64,000 bases of DNA. It comes from GCA-2746605 sp963710615 (GTDB lineage: Bacteria; Bacteroidota; Ignavibacteria; Ignavibacteriales; Melioribacteraceae). The position numbers and the translations under genes were made by a program. The stretch is taken from NCBI GenBank assembly GCA_963710615.1, contig CAVQBF010000017.1, positions 85,122 through 149,121 of the forward strand. Reading direction: 5' to 3'. Positions 45,189 to 54,768 of the stretch are shown piece after piece (within the stretch, counting starts at the first letter, position 1; every line of letters starts with the position of its first letter). The notes beneath the pieces are model-generated. The model worked only from the letters and a program-made list of their open reading frames with translations. It made no database searches and was not told the DNA's origin.

Positions 45189-45578
45189 ATGAAGAAAAAT
45201 TTTTTACCAATTTTAATTGCAGGAATTTGGATTACCATTTCCGAGTTTATAAGAAATGAGCTCTTATTTAAGAATTATTGGATTAATCACTTTAATTCAA
45301 TTGGCTTAAAGTTTGAAACTCTTCCAATAAATGGAATTTTATGGATGATATGGAGTTTTATTTTGGCATACATAATATTTAAACTTCTACAAAAATTCTC
45401 TTTCAAAGAGACAATCCTTCTTGCATGGCTACCCGCATTTTTAATGATGTGGATTACGATTTATAATTTACAAACTCTTCCATTAATACTTTTACTATTT
45501 GCTGTTCCGCTTAGTTTATTGGAAGTTTTTATAGCTTGTTTAATTATTAAAAAGATATTTAATAAATCAAATTCATAA
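45189..45578 (+). CDS. Hypothetical membrane protein, 129 residues
   Basis: A small protein with four membrane helices (GIWITISEFIRNELLF, WMIWSFILAYIIFKLL, ILLAWLPAFLMMWITIY, VPLSLLEVFIACLIIKKI). I do not recognise the family. The ribosome site AAGGATAT precedes ATG at 45189. It lies right of the last recognised cassette site. The unit has no matching right-hand site, so it may be ordinary flanking DNA or a cassette whose site has decayed. Confidence 0.72.
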   Translation: MKKNFLPILIAGIWITISEFIRNELLFKNYWINHFNSIGLKFETLPINGILWMIWSFILAYIIFKLLQKFSFKETILLAWLPAFLMMWITIYNLQTLPLILLLFAVPLSLLEVFIACLIIKKIFNKSNS

Positions 45579-45657
45579 AGTGGAATAGTATTGTGTTTTC
45601 TCAACACTGTTCTGAAAACTAATTATTTATAAATTTTCAATCTTCAAGGAGAATATT

Positions 45658-46023
45658 GTGAAAAGTAAAAATATACTTGGAATAGGAGGAATGTTCTTTC
45701 GCTCACAGAATCCAGATACATTAAAGAAGTGGTACATAGAAACGCTTGGCGTTGATATTCAAGAAATGGTCTGGCAACAGGAGGCCGGGCCGACTGTATT
45801 TGCACCGTTCGCAAAAGATACTGATTACTTTGCGAAAGACAAACAATGGATGATTAATTTTCGTGTAACGGATTTGAAGAAATTCATCGAAGAACTAAAA
45901 TCAAAAGGAGTTGACGTTGAAGAACGAGATGAATGGAATTCTATGCCAGAAATAGGCATTTTTGCCAGAATTCACGATCCAGAAGGTAATCCTATAGAAC
46001 TATGGGAACCTGCGAAGAAATAG
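45658..46023 (+). CDS. VOC (glyoxalase/bleomycin-resistance) family protein
   Basis: A 121-residue single-module VOC protein: GIGGMFFRSQNPDTLKKWYIETLG at the start and FARIHDPEGNPIELWEP at the end, the usual paired beta-alpha-beta-beta-beta units. GTG at 45658 is the start, behind AAGGAGAA. Metal ligands cannot be set with confidence (Glu in IELWE is one candidate). A second VOC gene follows 180 bases later, but the two are only distantly similar. Confidence 0.85.
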   Translation: MKSKNILGIGGMFFRSQNPDTLKKWYIETLGVDIQEMVWQQEAGPTVFAPFAKDTDYFAKDKQWMINFRVTDLKKFIEELKSKGVDVEERDEWNSMPEIGIFARIHDPEGNPIELWEPAKK

Positions 46024-46205
46024 AAAACGTCTGTGTAAATCTAAATAAGCTTGGTAGGTATGCTTGAAAATAAATCTTTTCTTTGTTTATTAAGGGGAAT
46101 ATTATTGTATATACTTTTGCTTCACTGCAAAAAACGAATCTTTACATAAAAGGAAAAACCTACATAATGATTACAACCTTTTAATTCATAATGGAGGAAA
46201 ACAAT

Positions 46206-46586
46206 ATGAAAACTAAAAACATGGTATCTTGGTTTGAAATTTATGTTACGGACATAGATCGCGCAAAGGAGTTTTATGAAACTATCCTAGGTAAAGAATT
46301 GAACAAAATGCCAATCCCAGAAGAGCTTGGAATGGAAATGTGGGCATTCCCTTGGAAAGATGATGCACCAAATGCTGCTGGAGCTCTTGTAAAAAGTGAA
46401 ATGGGTCAACCCAGTAGTTCTGGCACAATAGTATACTTTGACTCTGAGGATTGTTCAGAATTAAGCAAAGTTGAGGAAGCAGGAGGCAAAATACTTCTTC
46501 CCAAAACTCCAGTAGAGGGATTTGGATTTTTTTGTCTAATCTCCGATACGGAAGGCAATACCGTGGGGTTCTTTTCAATTAAATAA
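46206..46586 (+). CDS. VOC family protein
   Basis: A 126-residue VOC protein: WFEIYVTDIDRAKEFYETILG at the start and FCLISDTEGNTVGFFSI at the end. This resembles the small VOC proteins often encoded as stress or resistance factors. ATG at 46206 is preferred over the in-frame ATG at 46191 because GGAGG lies between them at normal spacing. Together with the 45658 gene and cassette 1 it makes three VOC genes within 10 kb. Confidence 0.85.
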   Translation: MKTKNMVSWFEIYVTDIDRAKEFYETILGKELNKMPIPEELGMEMWAFPWKDDAPNAAGALVKSEMGQPSSSGTIVYFDSEDCSELSKVEEAGGKILLPKTPVEGFGFFCLISDTEGNTVGFFSIK

Positions 46587-46772
46587 AAATCAAATTTATA
46601 AGACTTGAGGAAAGCCTATCATAATGAATGAGAAACAAAAATATTTTGAACTCACACTCGGTTGCTGAAAGAAAGCTGGAAATTATAATTGAGACAAGAT
46701 TAAAATTATTTATGATAAAATTCCCTTCATCAATAACTTCACAATAAATCAATCATTATTTAATTAGAGCAA

Positions 46773-47079
46773 TTGATTCTAGAATAAAATTAGACTAATT
46801 TTATTTATAATGCCTAGAATAAACACTGATATTTATGAATAATTTGAAGATAAAAAATTTACTAAAAACAATTGGGCCCTGAATTCTATTTGCCGGTGCA
46901 GCAATTGGCGGGTCTTATTTAATTCAGTCAACACGAGCCGGAGCAAATTATGGTCTAGATTTATTAGGACTCGTATTGTTAATTAATATTCTGAAATATC
47001 CTTTTTTTGAGTTTGGTCATAGATACACTGCTGCAACCGGTGAAAGCATAATCAAAGGTTATATCAAACTTGGCAAGTT
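46773..47079 (+). repeat. Direct repeat, left copy (duplicated NRAMP gene 5' end)
   Basis: These 307 bases align without gaps to 48637-48943, differing at scattered positions. The repeat covers about 60 bases of upstream region plus the first 81 codons of the NRAMP-related gene. Confidence 0.9.
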
Positions 47080-47149
47080 CATTTATCACATCTTGCCTAA
47101 AACTGTTAGATATTTAAAACGTGATTTTCACAAGATTGGTAAGTTGTAA
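46835..47149 (+). pseudogene. Truncated duplicate of NRAMP-related transporter
   Basis: From ATG 46835 the frame matches the intact transporter at 48699 almost exactly for 81 codons, but codon 16 is TGA (46880-46882) where the intact gene has GGA. After LGKF the sequence diverges and runs as unrelated codons (IYHILPKTVRYLKRDFHKIG) to TAA at 47147. So this is a 5' fragment with a nonsense change. It carries a copy of the same upstream sequence and might still be transcribed. The 248 bases between 46586 and here hold no other gene. Confidence 0.88.
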
Positions 47150-47152
47150 CTG

Positions 47153-48302
47153 TCAATTTCTTATAAAATTATGTGGATAATTTGGCATACGATTCTGAAA
47201 AGTTATAACAGACTCTTTTTTAATCACACCCTCATCTATATTAATTGCCTTTTGAATTGTAGGATCTTTCATCCAACTTTTATGACCTTCCAAAATTGTC
47301 GGTAAATAAACAATTAGTGCTGCTGATATTGACCTTGAAGCACTTTCCCATAGATAACTTGGCGTATGATCCACTGCATAATAGTCGATGTTATCAATAT
47401 TCAGAATAGGATTTTTAAAGGTTGTAGGTTTCGCAAAATAGAACCCCATACCTTCGTCGCAACTAACATCAATAATTAAACTTCCTGGTTTTAAATTATC
47501 TTTTTCATCTTCTGTTACAAAATTGATAGGATTGTCTGTATCCTGGTAGGTACCATTAATGATAATTTCAGATTCACTAATTAAATTTGATAAAGGCTTA
47601 ACAGTACCGTCATGTTCTATAGTTACCATTCTGGCTTCACCATTTATACCTTCACGAATGCGAACATAATCAACATCTAAAATTTCTTCACGTACTTCAT
47701 GATCAGGTCTTTGGATACAAATTGTTATATCCCTGAAACCATGAGCTTTAAGAGCATAAATAGCTCCGCGGCTAACTGCACCAAAACTAAAAATAATTAC
47801 TTTTCGCTGGTTACCATAATGACCATCAATACCCCTTAATTGTAATGCATGAAGAACTGCACAATAACCTGCCATTTCATTATTTTTATAAAACGTATGT
47901 CTGCCTATCTGACCATCAGGAGTCCAAACAAACATATCTTCAAATGCAATTAGTGTCAATTTTCGGTCTATAGCAGTCTGTGTAATGTCGCCTTGCTGCG
48001 CGCAATGCGGATAACCCCAAATAAATCCTCCTTCACGTATTTCTTGTAAATCTGCTATATACAGGTTTCGCAATAATTACGGAACCCAGTTCAGTCAATA
48101 ATTCATTACGAGAAGCAACTCCCCCAGCTTGAGAAACAAAAAAATCATCATCTAGCCCAAAAGGTGAACCATATCCATTTTCAAAAATTAATTGTTTCCT
48201 AATATCTTCTGGTAAACGCGATAAATGATCCGGATGAATTGGGACACGCTTTTCATCTTCTTTTCTTGAAGTTCCAATAACTCCTAACGTTAGTTTTTTC
48301 AT
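47153..48302 (-). pseudogene. N5-(carboxyethyl)ornithine synthase-like dehydrogenase, frameshifted
   Basis: Two frames join near 48057. The first (ATG 48302) has GVIGTSRKEDEKRVPIHPDH and ENGYGSPFGLDDDF, the second ADLQEIREGGFIWGYPHCAQ, FSFGAVSRGAIYALKAHGF (Rossmann motif) and GSLIIDVSCDEGMGF. The order fits the alanine dehydrogenase/transhydrogenase superfamily, nearest to carboxyethyl-ornithine synthases, which join pyruvate to ornithine or lysine. Removing one base from the GTATATA stretch gives AKPVIADLQEI and about 380 residues. It lies in opposite direction between the two copies of a 307-bp repeat, so it probably arrived with the rearrangement. Confidence 0.78.
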
Positions 48303-48636
48303 GAGTGCTCCATTGCTAACTATGTTATAATTTAAATTAATATCGGCTCGACTAACCGCAATTCAGTGAGAAATCATTTGCTAGAGTTAAAGAATAGATT
48401 ATTAAGGAAGCAAATTGGAGTAAAAACTGATTGAAATGATAAATTGTTTATATCTTTAGTAAAGATACTCTATTTTTCTAAGAGATGTTGAAATTATAAA
48501 TTAAATATTGGAATAGTTAATAACTAATATGTCTTTAACAACGAGTATGTAAGTATGCAAATTTAAGTAAAGACCTGGAAAGTAATTGTTATATTCGTTC
48601 CAGTATCAAATCAACTTTTTTCTTAACCCACAACAT

Positions 48637-48943
48637 TTGATTCTAGAAAATAATTAGACTAATTTTATTTATAATCCCGAGAATAAACTTTGATATTTAT
48701 GAATAATTTGAAGATAAAAAATTTACTAAAAACAATTGGCCCCGGAATTCTATTTGCCGGTGCTGCAATTGGTGGGTCTCATTTAATTCAGTCAACACGA
48801 GCCGGAGCAAATTATGGTCTAGATTTATTAGGACTAGTATTACTAATCAATATTCTGAAATATCCTTTTTTTGAGTTTGGTCATAGATACACTGCTGCAA
48901 CCGGTGAAAGCATAATCAACGGTTATCTGAAGCTGGGTAAATT
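48637..48943 (+). repeat. Direct repeat, right copy (promoter and 5' end of NRAMP gene)
   Basis: The partner of 46773-47079. It includes TTGATTCTAG at its left edge and the ATG at 48699. The rest of the 396-base gap left of the gene (48303-48636) shows no gene; it contains TTTAACAACGAGTATGTAAG at 48534, reminiscent of a cassette-site left arm but without a partner. Confidence 0.88.
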
Positions 48944-49955
48944 TTCTGTAATAATATTTTTTATATTGAATGTTGTAACGGCAGTTGTGAATGCAGCAGC
49001 TTTGACCCTAATTACTGCAGGGCTCTCAGCAAACTTATTTGGTTTAAATTACTCAATGACTTCATTAGGTATTGTTATTCTTATCATCACCCTTCTAATT
49101 CTTTTTCTTGGTCGCTATGCACTTTTGGATAAAATTGTTAAATCACTTATTGTTATCCTCGCAATAACAACAATAATAACTGTGTTAGTAGCTTTTGGAA
49201 TTGATGTAAATCCCAATTTTGATAACCAGCTTAATCAAGCTGAACTTTGGGATGCAGCAGGAATTGCATTTTTACTTGCTCTCATGGGGTGGATGCCAGC
49301 ACCAATTGAAGCATCCGTCTGGCCATCTCTCTGGGCACTTGAAAGAGAGAAACAAACCAAACATAAACCATCAATGAAAGAAGCCTTAATTGATTTCCAT
49401 ATAGGTTACATTGGAACAACTGTTATGGCACTTTTTTTTGTTGGGTTAGGAGCATTTGTAATGTACGGCAGCGGTGAAACTTTTTCGAATAACGGGCTAG
49501 TTTTTTCTGCACAGCTTGTTTCACTATATACCAAAACAATAGGAAATTGGAGTGAAATTATTATATCTACAATTGTTTTCATAACTATGCTTAGCACTAT
49601 GCTGACTGTATTTGATGCTTATCCAAGAACATTAGCTGGTTCCTTAGAGGTATTGAAACATGATCTGGCAAAATTTAATAATACATTTTTCTGGATAAGC
49701 GCTTTAATAATGGCAATCTTGAGTATTATAATCATTCAGTTCTTTACAAGTGGATTAAAAACCTTACTTGATTTTGCAACTATTCTTTCCTTTTTAGCTG
49801 CACCGGTATTTGCATTTATCAATTATAAAGTTATCATAAGTAATTTTATGCCCACTGAGCATAAACCAAAATTATGGCTGAGGATTTTAAGCTGGATTGG
49901 TATAATCTTTTTGATCTCGTTTTCATTACTTTTTATTGCATCTAAAATTATTTAA
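48699..49955 (+). CDS. NRAMP-related metal transporter lacking the DPGN motif
   Basis: About 418 residues with 11 membrane helices of the NRAMP fold. Helix 1 reads GPGILFAGAAIGGSHLIQS, so the metal-binding DPGN of classical Mn/Fe transporters is absent. In helix 6 MPAPIE replaces the MPH region. This marks a divergent NRAMP-related group whose substrate may be another cation, or a non-metal. ATG at 48699 is preferred over a TTG three codons upstream, because the duplicate copy keeps the same ATG. The first 81 codons are duplicated at 46835. Confidence 0.82.
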   Translation: MNNLKIKNLLKTIGPGILFAGAAIGGSHLIQSTRAGANYGLDLLGLVLLINILKYPFFEFGHRYTAATGESIINGYLKLGKFSVIIFFILNVVTAVVNAAALTLITAGLSANLFGLNYSMTSLGIVILIITLLILFLGRYALLDKIVKSLIVILAITTIITVLVAFGIDVNPNFDNQLNQAELWDAAGIAFLLALMGWMPAPIEASVWPSLWALEREKQTKHKPSMKEALIDFHIGYIGTTVMALFFVGLGAFVMYGSGETFSNNGLVFSAQLVSLYTKTIGNWSEIIISTIVFITMLSTMLTVFDAYPRTLAGSLEVLKHDLAKFNNTFFWISALIMAILSIIIIQFFTSGLKTLLDFATILSFLAAPVFAFINYKVIISNFMPTEHKPKLWLRILSWIGIIFLISFSLLFIASKII

Positions 49956-50071
49956 AAAGAATATGATTAAACTAGTTTAGGAAACTTCTGAATAACTTAA
50001 AAAATAGTATTTAAATTTTCTGAAGTACTTTTAATTTTATTAGAATATATGGAGAATAGAAAAAATTACTT

Positions 50072-50176
50072 ATGGATGCTCCTACACTAAGTATCTTCGT
50101 CTGGGGAATTTATGTTTTACTTTTTGGTTTATTATTAGTTTTTATTCCAGGCAAAATACTAGTTCTATTTGGGTAA
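50072..50176 (+). pseudogene. Remnant of a small membrane-protein gene
   Basis: The 676-base gap before the beta-lactamase-family gene holds one coding-like piece: ATG 50072 opens a 34-codon frame (MDAPTLSIFVWGIYVLLFGL, then IPGKILVLFG) ending in tandem TAA codons. The same frame resumes with NPKDLWIRVVGIIAF. It looks like a small membrane protein interrupted by stops. The rest of the gap is AT-rich with nothing recognisable. Confidence 0.45.
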
Positions 50177-50631
50177 TAAAATCCTAAAGATCTTTGGATT
50201 AGAGTTGTAGGCATAATTGCTTTCTCCCTTGAACGTATTTAACATTCATAGATCTTTAATTCATATATAATTGGTTAAAAACCAATGTGAATTTTTAAAA
50301 GTAGTTTTCTAAATATTTAGATTCTTGGCAGTCTTAAATTTTTATTTTTTACTTTGGCGTTTTAAAATTGAAAAAAAGAAAAATGTTCGCTAATCTTTTT
50401 AATCTAACTGCAATTAGTTTGAATATTTCCTTAATTTTTTTTAATTAAAAAATTTGAAATATAGAGACGGTCAATAATAATTTTTATAAAAAATAGTTGT
50501 TTGAAAGTATGAATAAAAAACAAGGTTAAAATAAACTGAAAAGATAGCGCATTAAACTAAGTTACTTTTCATATGCTAGAAAATTATGTGCGAATTAATA
50601 AAAGTACAGCTCCCTAAAAGTATATCATATT

Positions 50632-51676
50632 ATGACGAATAAAAAAATAAAACTAATAGTCAGAATAGTACTACTCTTGGGAACTATTATTTCCCTATTT
50701 TATGTCCCTTGGCCATTGATAAAAGCATGGATAAAGCCATTACCTGACACCGTTCAAGAGCAGGTAAATGATGCTATCGATATGGGATTTGACGGTATTA
50801 TTGTTTACGTTGATGGAAATGGAAATCGGCCTGCATTTTATACTGCTGGTTATAAAAATAGAGAAAATAAAATACCTGCCGACCCACATGCATTATTTAA
50901 AATAGCAAGTGTAGGGAAACTCTATAATGCCTTGGCTGTTACAAAACTAGTGAGTAGTGGTAAACTCTCTTTAGACAAAAGCCTCGCAGATTATTTGCCT
51001 GAATTGATAGGGAAGAATTGAAAATGCTGATAAAATAACGTTGCGAATGATGGTGCAACATAGAAGTGGTATTCCCAATTATACAGACACATATAATTAC
51101 TGGGTAGCTCCAAAAGAAAATTATGATGAGAAGCTTGCCTTAGTTCTTGATCTACCGGCTAATTTTGAACCTGGAGAAGATTATGAATATTGCAACACAA
51201 ATTATTTATTGCTCACCAGAATTATGGACAAGATACTTGGTTATAATCATTTCCAATTTGTTCTGGAAGAAATTTTAACACCATTGAATCTAAACCACAC
51301 TTACGGTTCTATTCACGATGTAAACATAGATGATGTAATGAGTGGTTACTATGTTGGCTACGATTCAGATTTAAAAACAGCTGATATTGGTTCAATGTTA
51401 TCAACAGCGGAGGATTTGGGTAAATTCATAAGAGCTTTAAATGATGGCTCTGTTTTTAAAGATAAAGAGGAGCAGGAAATTTATTCCTCAATTTATAAGT
51501 ATGAACATACGGGTTTGATTCCAGGTTACCAGACGATTGCTAAATATCATAAAGACATAGACGCTGTGGTAATTCAATTTACAAACACAGTTAATTTTGA
51601 AGGATATAACTGGAATTTATCAGAGATCATATATAGCCGCATTATTAAAATATTGAAAAGTCGAAAAAGTTCATAG
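50632..51676 (+). pseudogene. Beta-lactamase-family serine hydrolase, frameshifted
   Basis: Two frames make one protein of about 347 residues. An N-terminal membrane anchor (IVRIVLLLGTIISLFYV) is followed by the class C/DD-peptidase-like fold: nucleophile motif SVGK in LFKIASVGKLYNAL (about residue 99), then after the break the tyrosine motif YCN in EDYEYCNTNYLLLTRI. The third motif is not clear (HTGLIPGY is the candidate). Removing one A from GGGAAGAATT near 51012 gives LIGRIENADKIT and a single frame. Such proteins are often esterases or peptidases, not antibiotic resistance genes. Confidence 0.8.
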
Positions 51677-51795
51677 CATATTGTATTAAATTGGCAAAGA
51701 GTGGATAAAAAATTACGGCTGAAGATGCTAAACTTTATTTCAGTTTAATTTTGAAATGCCAGGCTATTTGACATTACTTATAGAATTTATCTTTA

Positions 51796-53073
51796 TTAAA
51801 TACTCACACCTTCTAACTGCTTTAAAAAATATGGATTAGATATATTAACACATTCAAAATTTTTTACACTGCTACCTTGTACCATTAATAATGATAACAC
51901 TGAAAAAGCCATTGCAATTCTGTGATCATCATAACTTTCAAAAGTTACATTTGTGCCGCTTAAAATTCCAGAAACACTAAAGCCGTCATCAAATTCATAT
52001 ATATCCAAGTTAACTAACTTTAAGTTTTCACATACAGATTTAATTCTATCGCTTTCTTTATGACGGAGTTCTTTTGCATTTTTTATTATAAAATCACCTT
52101 CGGCAAATATTCCAGCAATTGCTAAGATTGGAATCTCATCAATTATGTTCGGAATAATTTCTGCAGGTATATCGACATTAATTAATTTTGAACTTCTAAC
52201 AATCAAATCTCCGCGCTTTTCACCATTTATTATATTCATATTATCAAATTCAATATAAGCGCCCATTTTTTTGAGAACCGAGATAATTCCAACTCGTGAC
52301 TCGTTCAAAGAAACATTTGGTAATATTAATTCCGAATCATTTGAAAGCAATGTTAGAACGATAAAAAATGATGCAGTTGAAATATCTGATGGAACATAAT
52401 AGTTAGTTGGTATTGGATAATTTTTTACTGAAGAATAAATCTTACGTAATCCATTTTCTTCAACAACTCTTAGGCTGAGCATTTGTTCAGTATGATTTCT
52501 ACTTTGTTTAGTTTCAACTACAATTGTTTCTCCATCCAAAAATAAACCGGCAAGAAGTACACAGCTTTTTATTTGAGCACTGGCTATTGGCAGTCTATAT
52601 TCAATTGGTTTTAATGAGTCAACTGGGAATATATCAATTGGCAATAACCCATTTGCTGAATTTATATTTGCACCCATTGCTTCTAGCGGGTCAATAATTC
52701 TTTTCATTGGTCGGCTGCTTAATGATGGATCACCTGTAAGCCTGCTATTGAATTTTTGTGCTGATAATATTCCAGCTAATAATCTTGTTGTTGTTCCGGA
52801 ATTTCCCAAGTACAATTCTTTATTAGGTTTTTGCAATCCACTTATTCCATTGCCAATTATGGTAATTTTTTTTTCGCTGATTTCAATTTTACATCCCATC
52901 TCCTTAAAAGCATTAATTGTACTAATGACATCTTCAGATAAAAGACAATTATAAATCTCAGATTTTCCATCAGCCAAAGCGGAGAACATTACAGAACGGT
53001 GCGAAATTGACTTGTCTCCCGGTAAATTTAGTGTGCCCTTTACTTTAGTAATCTTATTAAAATTTTGAATCAT
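51796..53073 (-). CDS. aroA: 3-phosphoshikimate 1-carboxyvinyltransferase (EPSP synthase)
   Basis: A 425-residue AroA with the N-terminal LPGDKSISHRSVMFSALADG, LYLGNSGTTTRLLAGI (about residue 87) and ASAQIKSCVLLAGL. The C-terminal KELRHKESDRI and DDHRIAMAFSVL complete the active site. It makes EPSP in the shikimate pathway. The sequence keeps the standard phosphoenolpyruvate-site glycine of NSGTTTR. Its start overlaps the RNA methyltransferase stop by four bases (ATGA). Confidence 0.94.
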   Translation of the reverse strand: MIQNFNKITKVKGTLNLPGDKSISHRSVMFSALADGKSEIYNCLLSEDVISTINAFKEMGCKIEISEKKITIIGNGISGLQKPNKELYLGNSGTTTRLLAGILSAQKFNSRLTGDPSLSSRPMKRIIDPLEAMGANINSANGLLPIDIFPVDSLKPIEYRLPIASAQIKSCVLLAGLFLDGETIVVETKQSRNHTEQMLSLRVVEENGLRKIYSSVKNYPIPTNYYVPSDISTASFFIVLTLLSNDSELILPNVSLNESRVGIISVLKKMGAYIEFDNMNIINGEKRGDLIVRSSKLINVDIPAEIIPNIIDEIPILAIAGIFAEGDFIIKNAKELRHKESDRIKSVCENLKLVNLDIYEFDDGFSVSGILSGTNVTFESYDDHRIAMAFSVLSLLMVQGSSVKNFECVNISNPYFLKQLEGVSI

Positions 53074-53660
53074 TTATCACACCAATTATTGATTAGCTGA
53101 TCAAGCTCACTCTCCGAAAGTTCACTTTTTTCGTACAGACCTTTAATTGCTCTTTGTCTCTGAGCTTCATACAAAATTACTGCAGTCGCCACTGATACAT
53201 TCAAACTTTGAATCATTCCACGCATTGGAATGTAGATAAGTTTATCACATGCCCTAATCATTTCTTCGGACAATCCGCGATTTTCATTTCCCATCAGAAT
53301 TGCAACTTTCTGGGTTAAGTCTAAATCATAAATATTTTCTGCTTCATCAGCTAAAACCGTACCGTAAATTTTAAAACCCTCTTGCTTTAAAGTCACACTA
53401 CATTCTTCTGTCGATTCAAACTTTCTCTGTTCCACCCATTTTTTTGAAGAAGCAGAAGAGACCTTACTTATTTTGGGAAATTTTTCTAAAGTATAAAGCA
53501 AATCAACTTGAGGAACTCCAACTGCATCGCAAGTTCTGAAAATTGCACTTACATTATGAGGATCATGAATATTTTCTAACACAACACGAAGTGAAAATTG
53601 ACGAGCAATAGCTACTTTTTCAATTTTTTTTAGTCTCTTTTCTGTTTTGAATTTTCTCAC
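53070..53660 (-). CDS. TrmH/SpoU-family RNA 2'-O-methyltransferase
   Basis: A 196-residue SPOUT methyltransferase: motif 1 ENIHDPHNVSAIFRTCDAVG, motif 2 ILMGNENRGLSEEMI and motif 3 IPMRGMIQSLNVSVATAVILYE, which form the knot that binds S-adenosylmethionine. The basic N-terminus and length match TrmH, which methylates G18 of tRNA. It overlaps both neighbours by four bases, so it belongs to a coupled operon with aroA and a HicB-like gene. Confidence 0.9.
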   Translation of the reverse strand: MRKFKTEKRLKKIEKVAIARQFSLRVVLENIHDPHNVSAIFRTCDAVGVPQVDLLYTLEKFPKISKVSSASSKKWVEQRKFESTEECSVTLKQEGFKIYGTVLADEAENIYDLDLTQKVAILMGNENRGLSEEMIRACDKLIYIPMRGMIQSLNVSVATAVILYEAQRQRAIKGLYEKSELSESELDQLINNWCDK

Positions 53661-53890
53661 GGAAGGTCTTTATTAAAAACTAATTTATAGATTGTTTTCG
53701 TTTTATTCCCTCTTGCTTTATCAACTTTGATCTCAACATCATCATCAAGCCCATTATAGAATCTTAACAATTCTAAAGATTTTTCAATCGCTTCATCCTC
53801 TTTGTGAGCCCAACATTCACAGCCTTTAATGGAAGGTATTTCTGCTGTTACTCCGTCATCTGTTTTTGTAGTAAGTAAATCTAAAACCAT
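53657..53890 (-). CDS. HicB-like small protein, no toxin partner visible
   Basis: A 77-residue protein with a HicB/UPF0150-like fold: strands TKTDDGVTAEIPSIKGCECW followed by a helix DEAIEKSLELLRF. HicB proteins are antitoxins, yet no HicA gene is adjacent and there is no DNA-binding domain. The placement between deoC and trmH with overlapping ends suggests a housekeeping role. Its stop overlaps trmH and its start abuts deoC (one base). Confidence 0.7.
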   Translation of the reverse strand: MVLDLLTTKTDDGVTAEIPSIKGCECWAHKEDEAIEKSLELLRFYNGLDDDVEIKVDKARGNKTKTIYKLVFNKDLP

Positions 53891-54756
53891 CAGTAACCAG
53901 ATCCGCCTTTTTCTCCGGTCACAATCTTAACACTTGCACTTGCACCAATTCTATCTGCGCCGCTCTTAATCATAGTTTCGGCATCCTCCAAAGATCTTAC
54001 TCCGCCGGAAGCTTTCACTCCAACTGAACTTCCTACTACATAACGCATTAAAGCAATATCACCGGCTGTTGCACCTCCTTTACTGAATCCTGTGGAGGTT
54101 TTCACAAAATCAGCTTTTGCCTCTTTGCTAATTAAACAAGCTTTCACTTTTTCCTCATCACTCAATAAGGCAGTTTCAATAATAACTTTAGCGACAGCAT
54201 TTTTTCTTTTAGCTGCTAAAACAACTTGATTAATATCATTAAAGACATACTTATAATCACCAGCTTTAAGTTTACCAATATTAATAACCATATCAATTTC
54301 TTGAGCACCTTCATTCAGAACTTCTTCCGCTTCTGCTCTTTTCGTTGCGGTAGTTGTTGCCCCCAAAGGGAAACCAATTACAGTGCATACTTTCACTTGA
54401 GTCCCTTTTAATAATTTACTGCAAAGCGGAACGAAACTTGGATTAATACACACTGATGCAAAATTATATTTTTTCGCTTCTTCACACAAAGTTGTAATTT
54501 CTTCCGGAGTAGCTTCTGGTTTTAGCATTGTATGGTCGATCATTCTGGCAAGTGAAATATCTTGAAGTTCTTCACCAATTCCCTTGCCGGCTGAAATTCT
54601 TGCAGCGCCATTATTAACAATTTTCTTAACTGCTATTGGCTGATCAACAATATTTCTTTCCCATCCTTTACAAGTATCTCCTACACAATAAAAATCATGA
54701 AGTGCTTTTTCTGTAAATACTTGCTTTACTATTCGATCTACATTTACATTTTTCAT
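53890..54756 (-). CDS. deoC: Deoxyribose-phosphate aldolase
   Basis: About 288 residues, longer at the N-terminus than E. coli DeoC. The barrel begins at MIDHTMLKPEATPEEI (about residue 73); KVIIETALL holds one active lysine and DFVKTSTGFSKGGAT the Schiff-base lysine. It cleaves deoxyribose-5-phosphate to acetaldehyde and glyceraldehyde-3-phosphate. ATG at 54756 is preferred over a TTG upstream. The long N-terminal part with a CVGDTCKGWE pair of cysteines is of unknown role and seen in some related proteins. Confidence 0.92.
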   Translation of the reverse strand: MKNVNVDRIVKQVFTEKALHDFYCVGDTCKGWERNIVDQPIAVKKIVNNGAARISAGKGIGEELQDISLARMIDHTMLKPEATPEEITTLCEEAKKYNFASVCINPSFVPLCSKLLKGTQVKVCTVIGFPLGATTTATKRAEAEEVLNEGAQEIDMVINIGKLKAGDYKYVFNDINQVVLAAKRKNAVAKVIIETALLSDEEKVKACLISKEAKADFVKTSTGFSKGGATAGDIALMRYVVGSSVGVKASGGVRSLEDAETMIKSGADRIGASASVKIVTGEKGGSGY

Positions 54757-54768
54757 AGAGTTCAACTT

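Noticed and set aside
48534..48558. TTTAACAACGAGTATGTAAG..., similar to a left arm of the cassette sites
   Set aside because: No pairing right arm or GTT core was found within 200 bases, and no flanking unit end matches, so it is probably chance or a remnant too weak to call.
50632..51676. Antibiotic-resistance beta-lactamase
   Set aside because: The SxxK and YxN motifs fit the wide serine-hydrolase family, the third motif is unclear and the protein is membrane-anchored, so resistance cannot be inferred.
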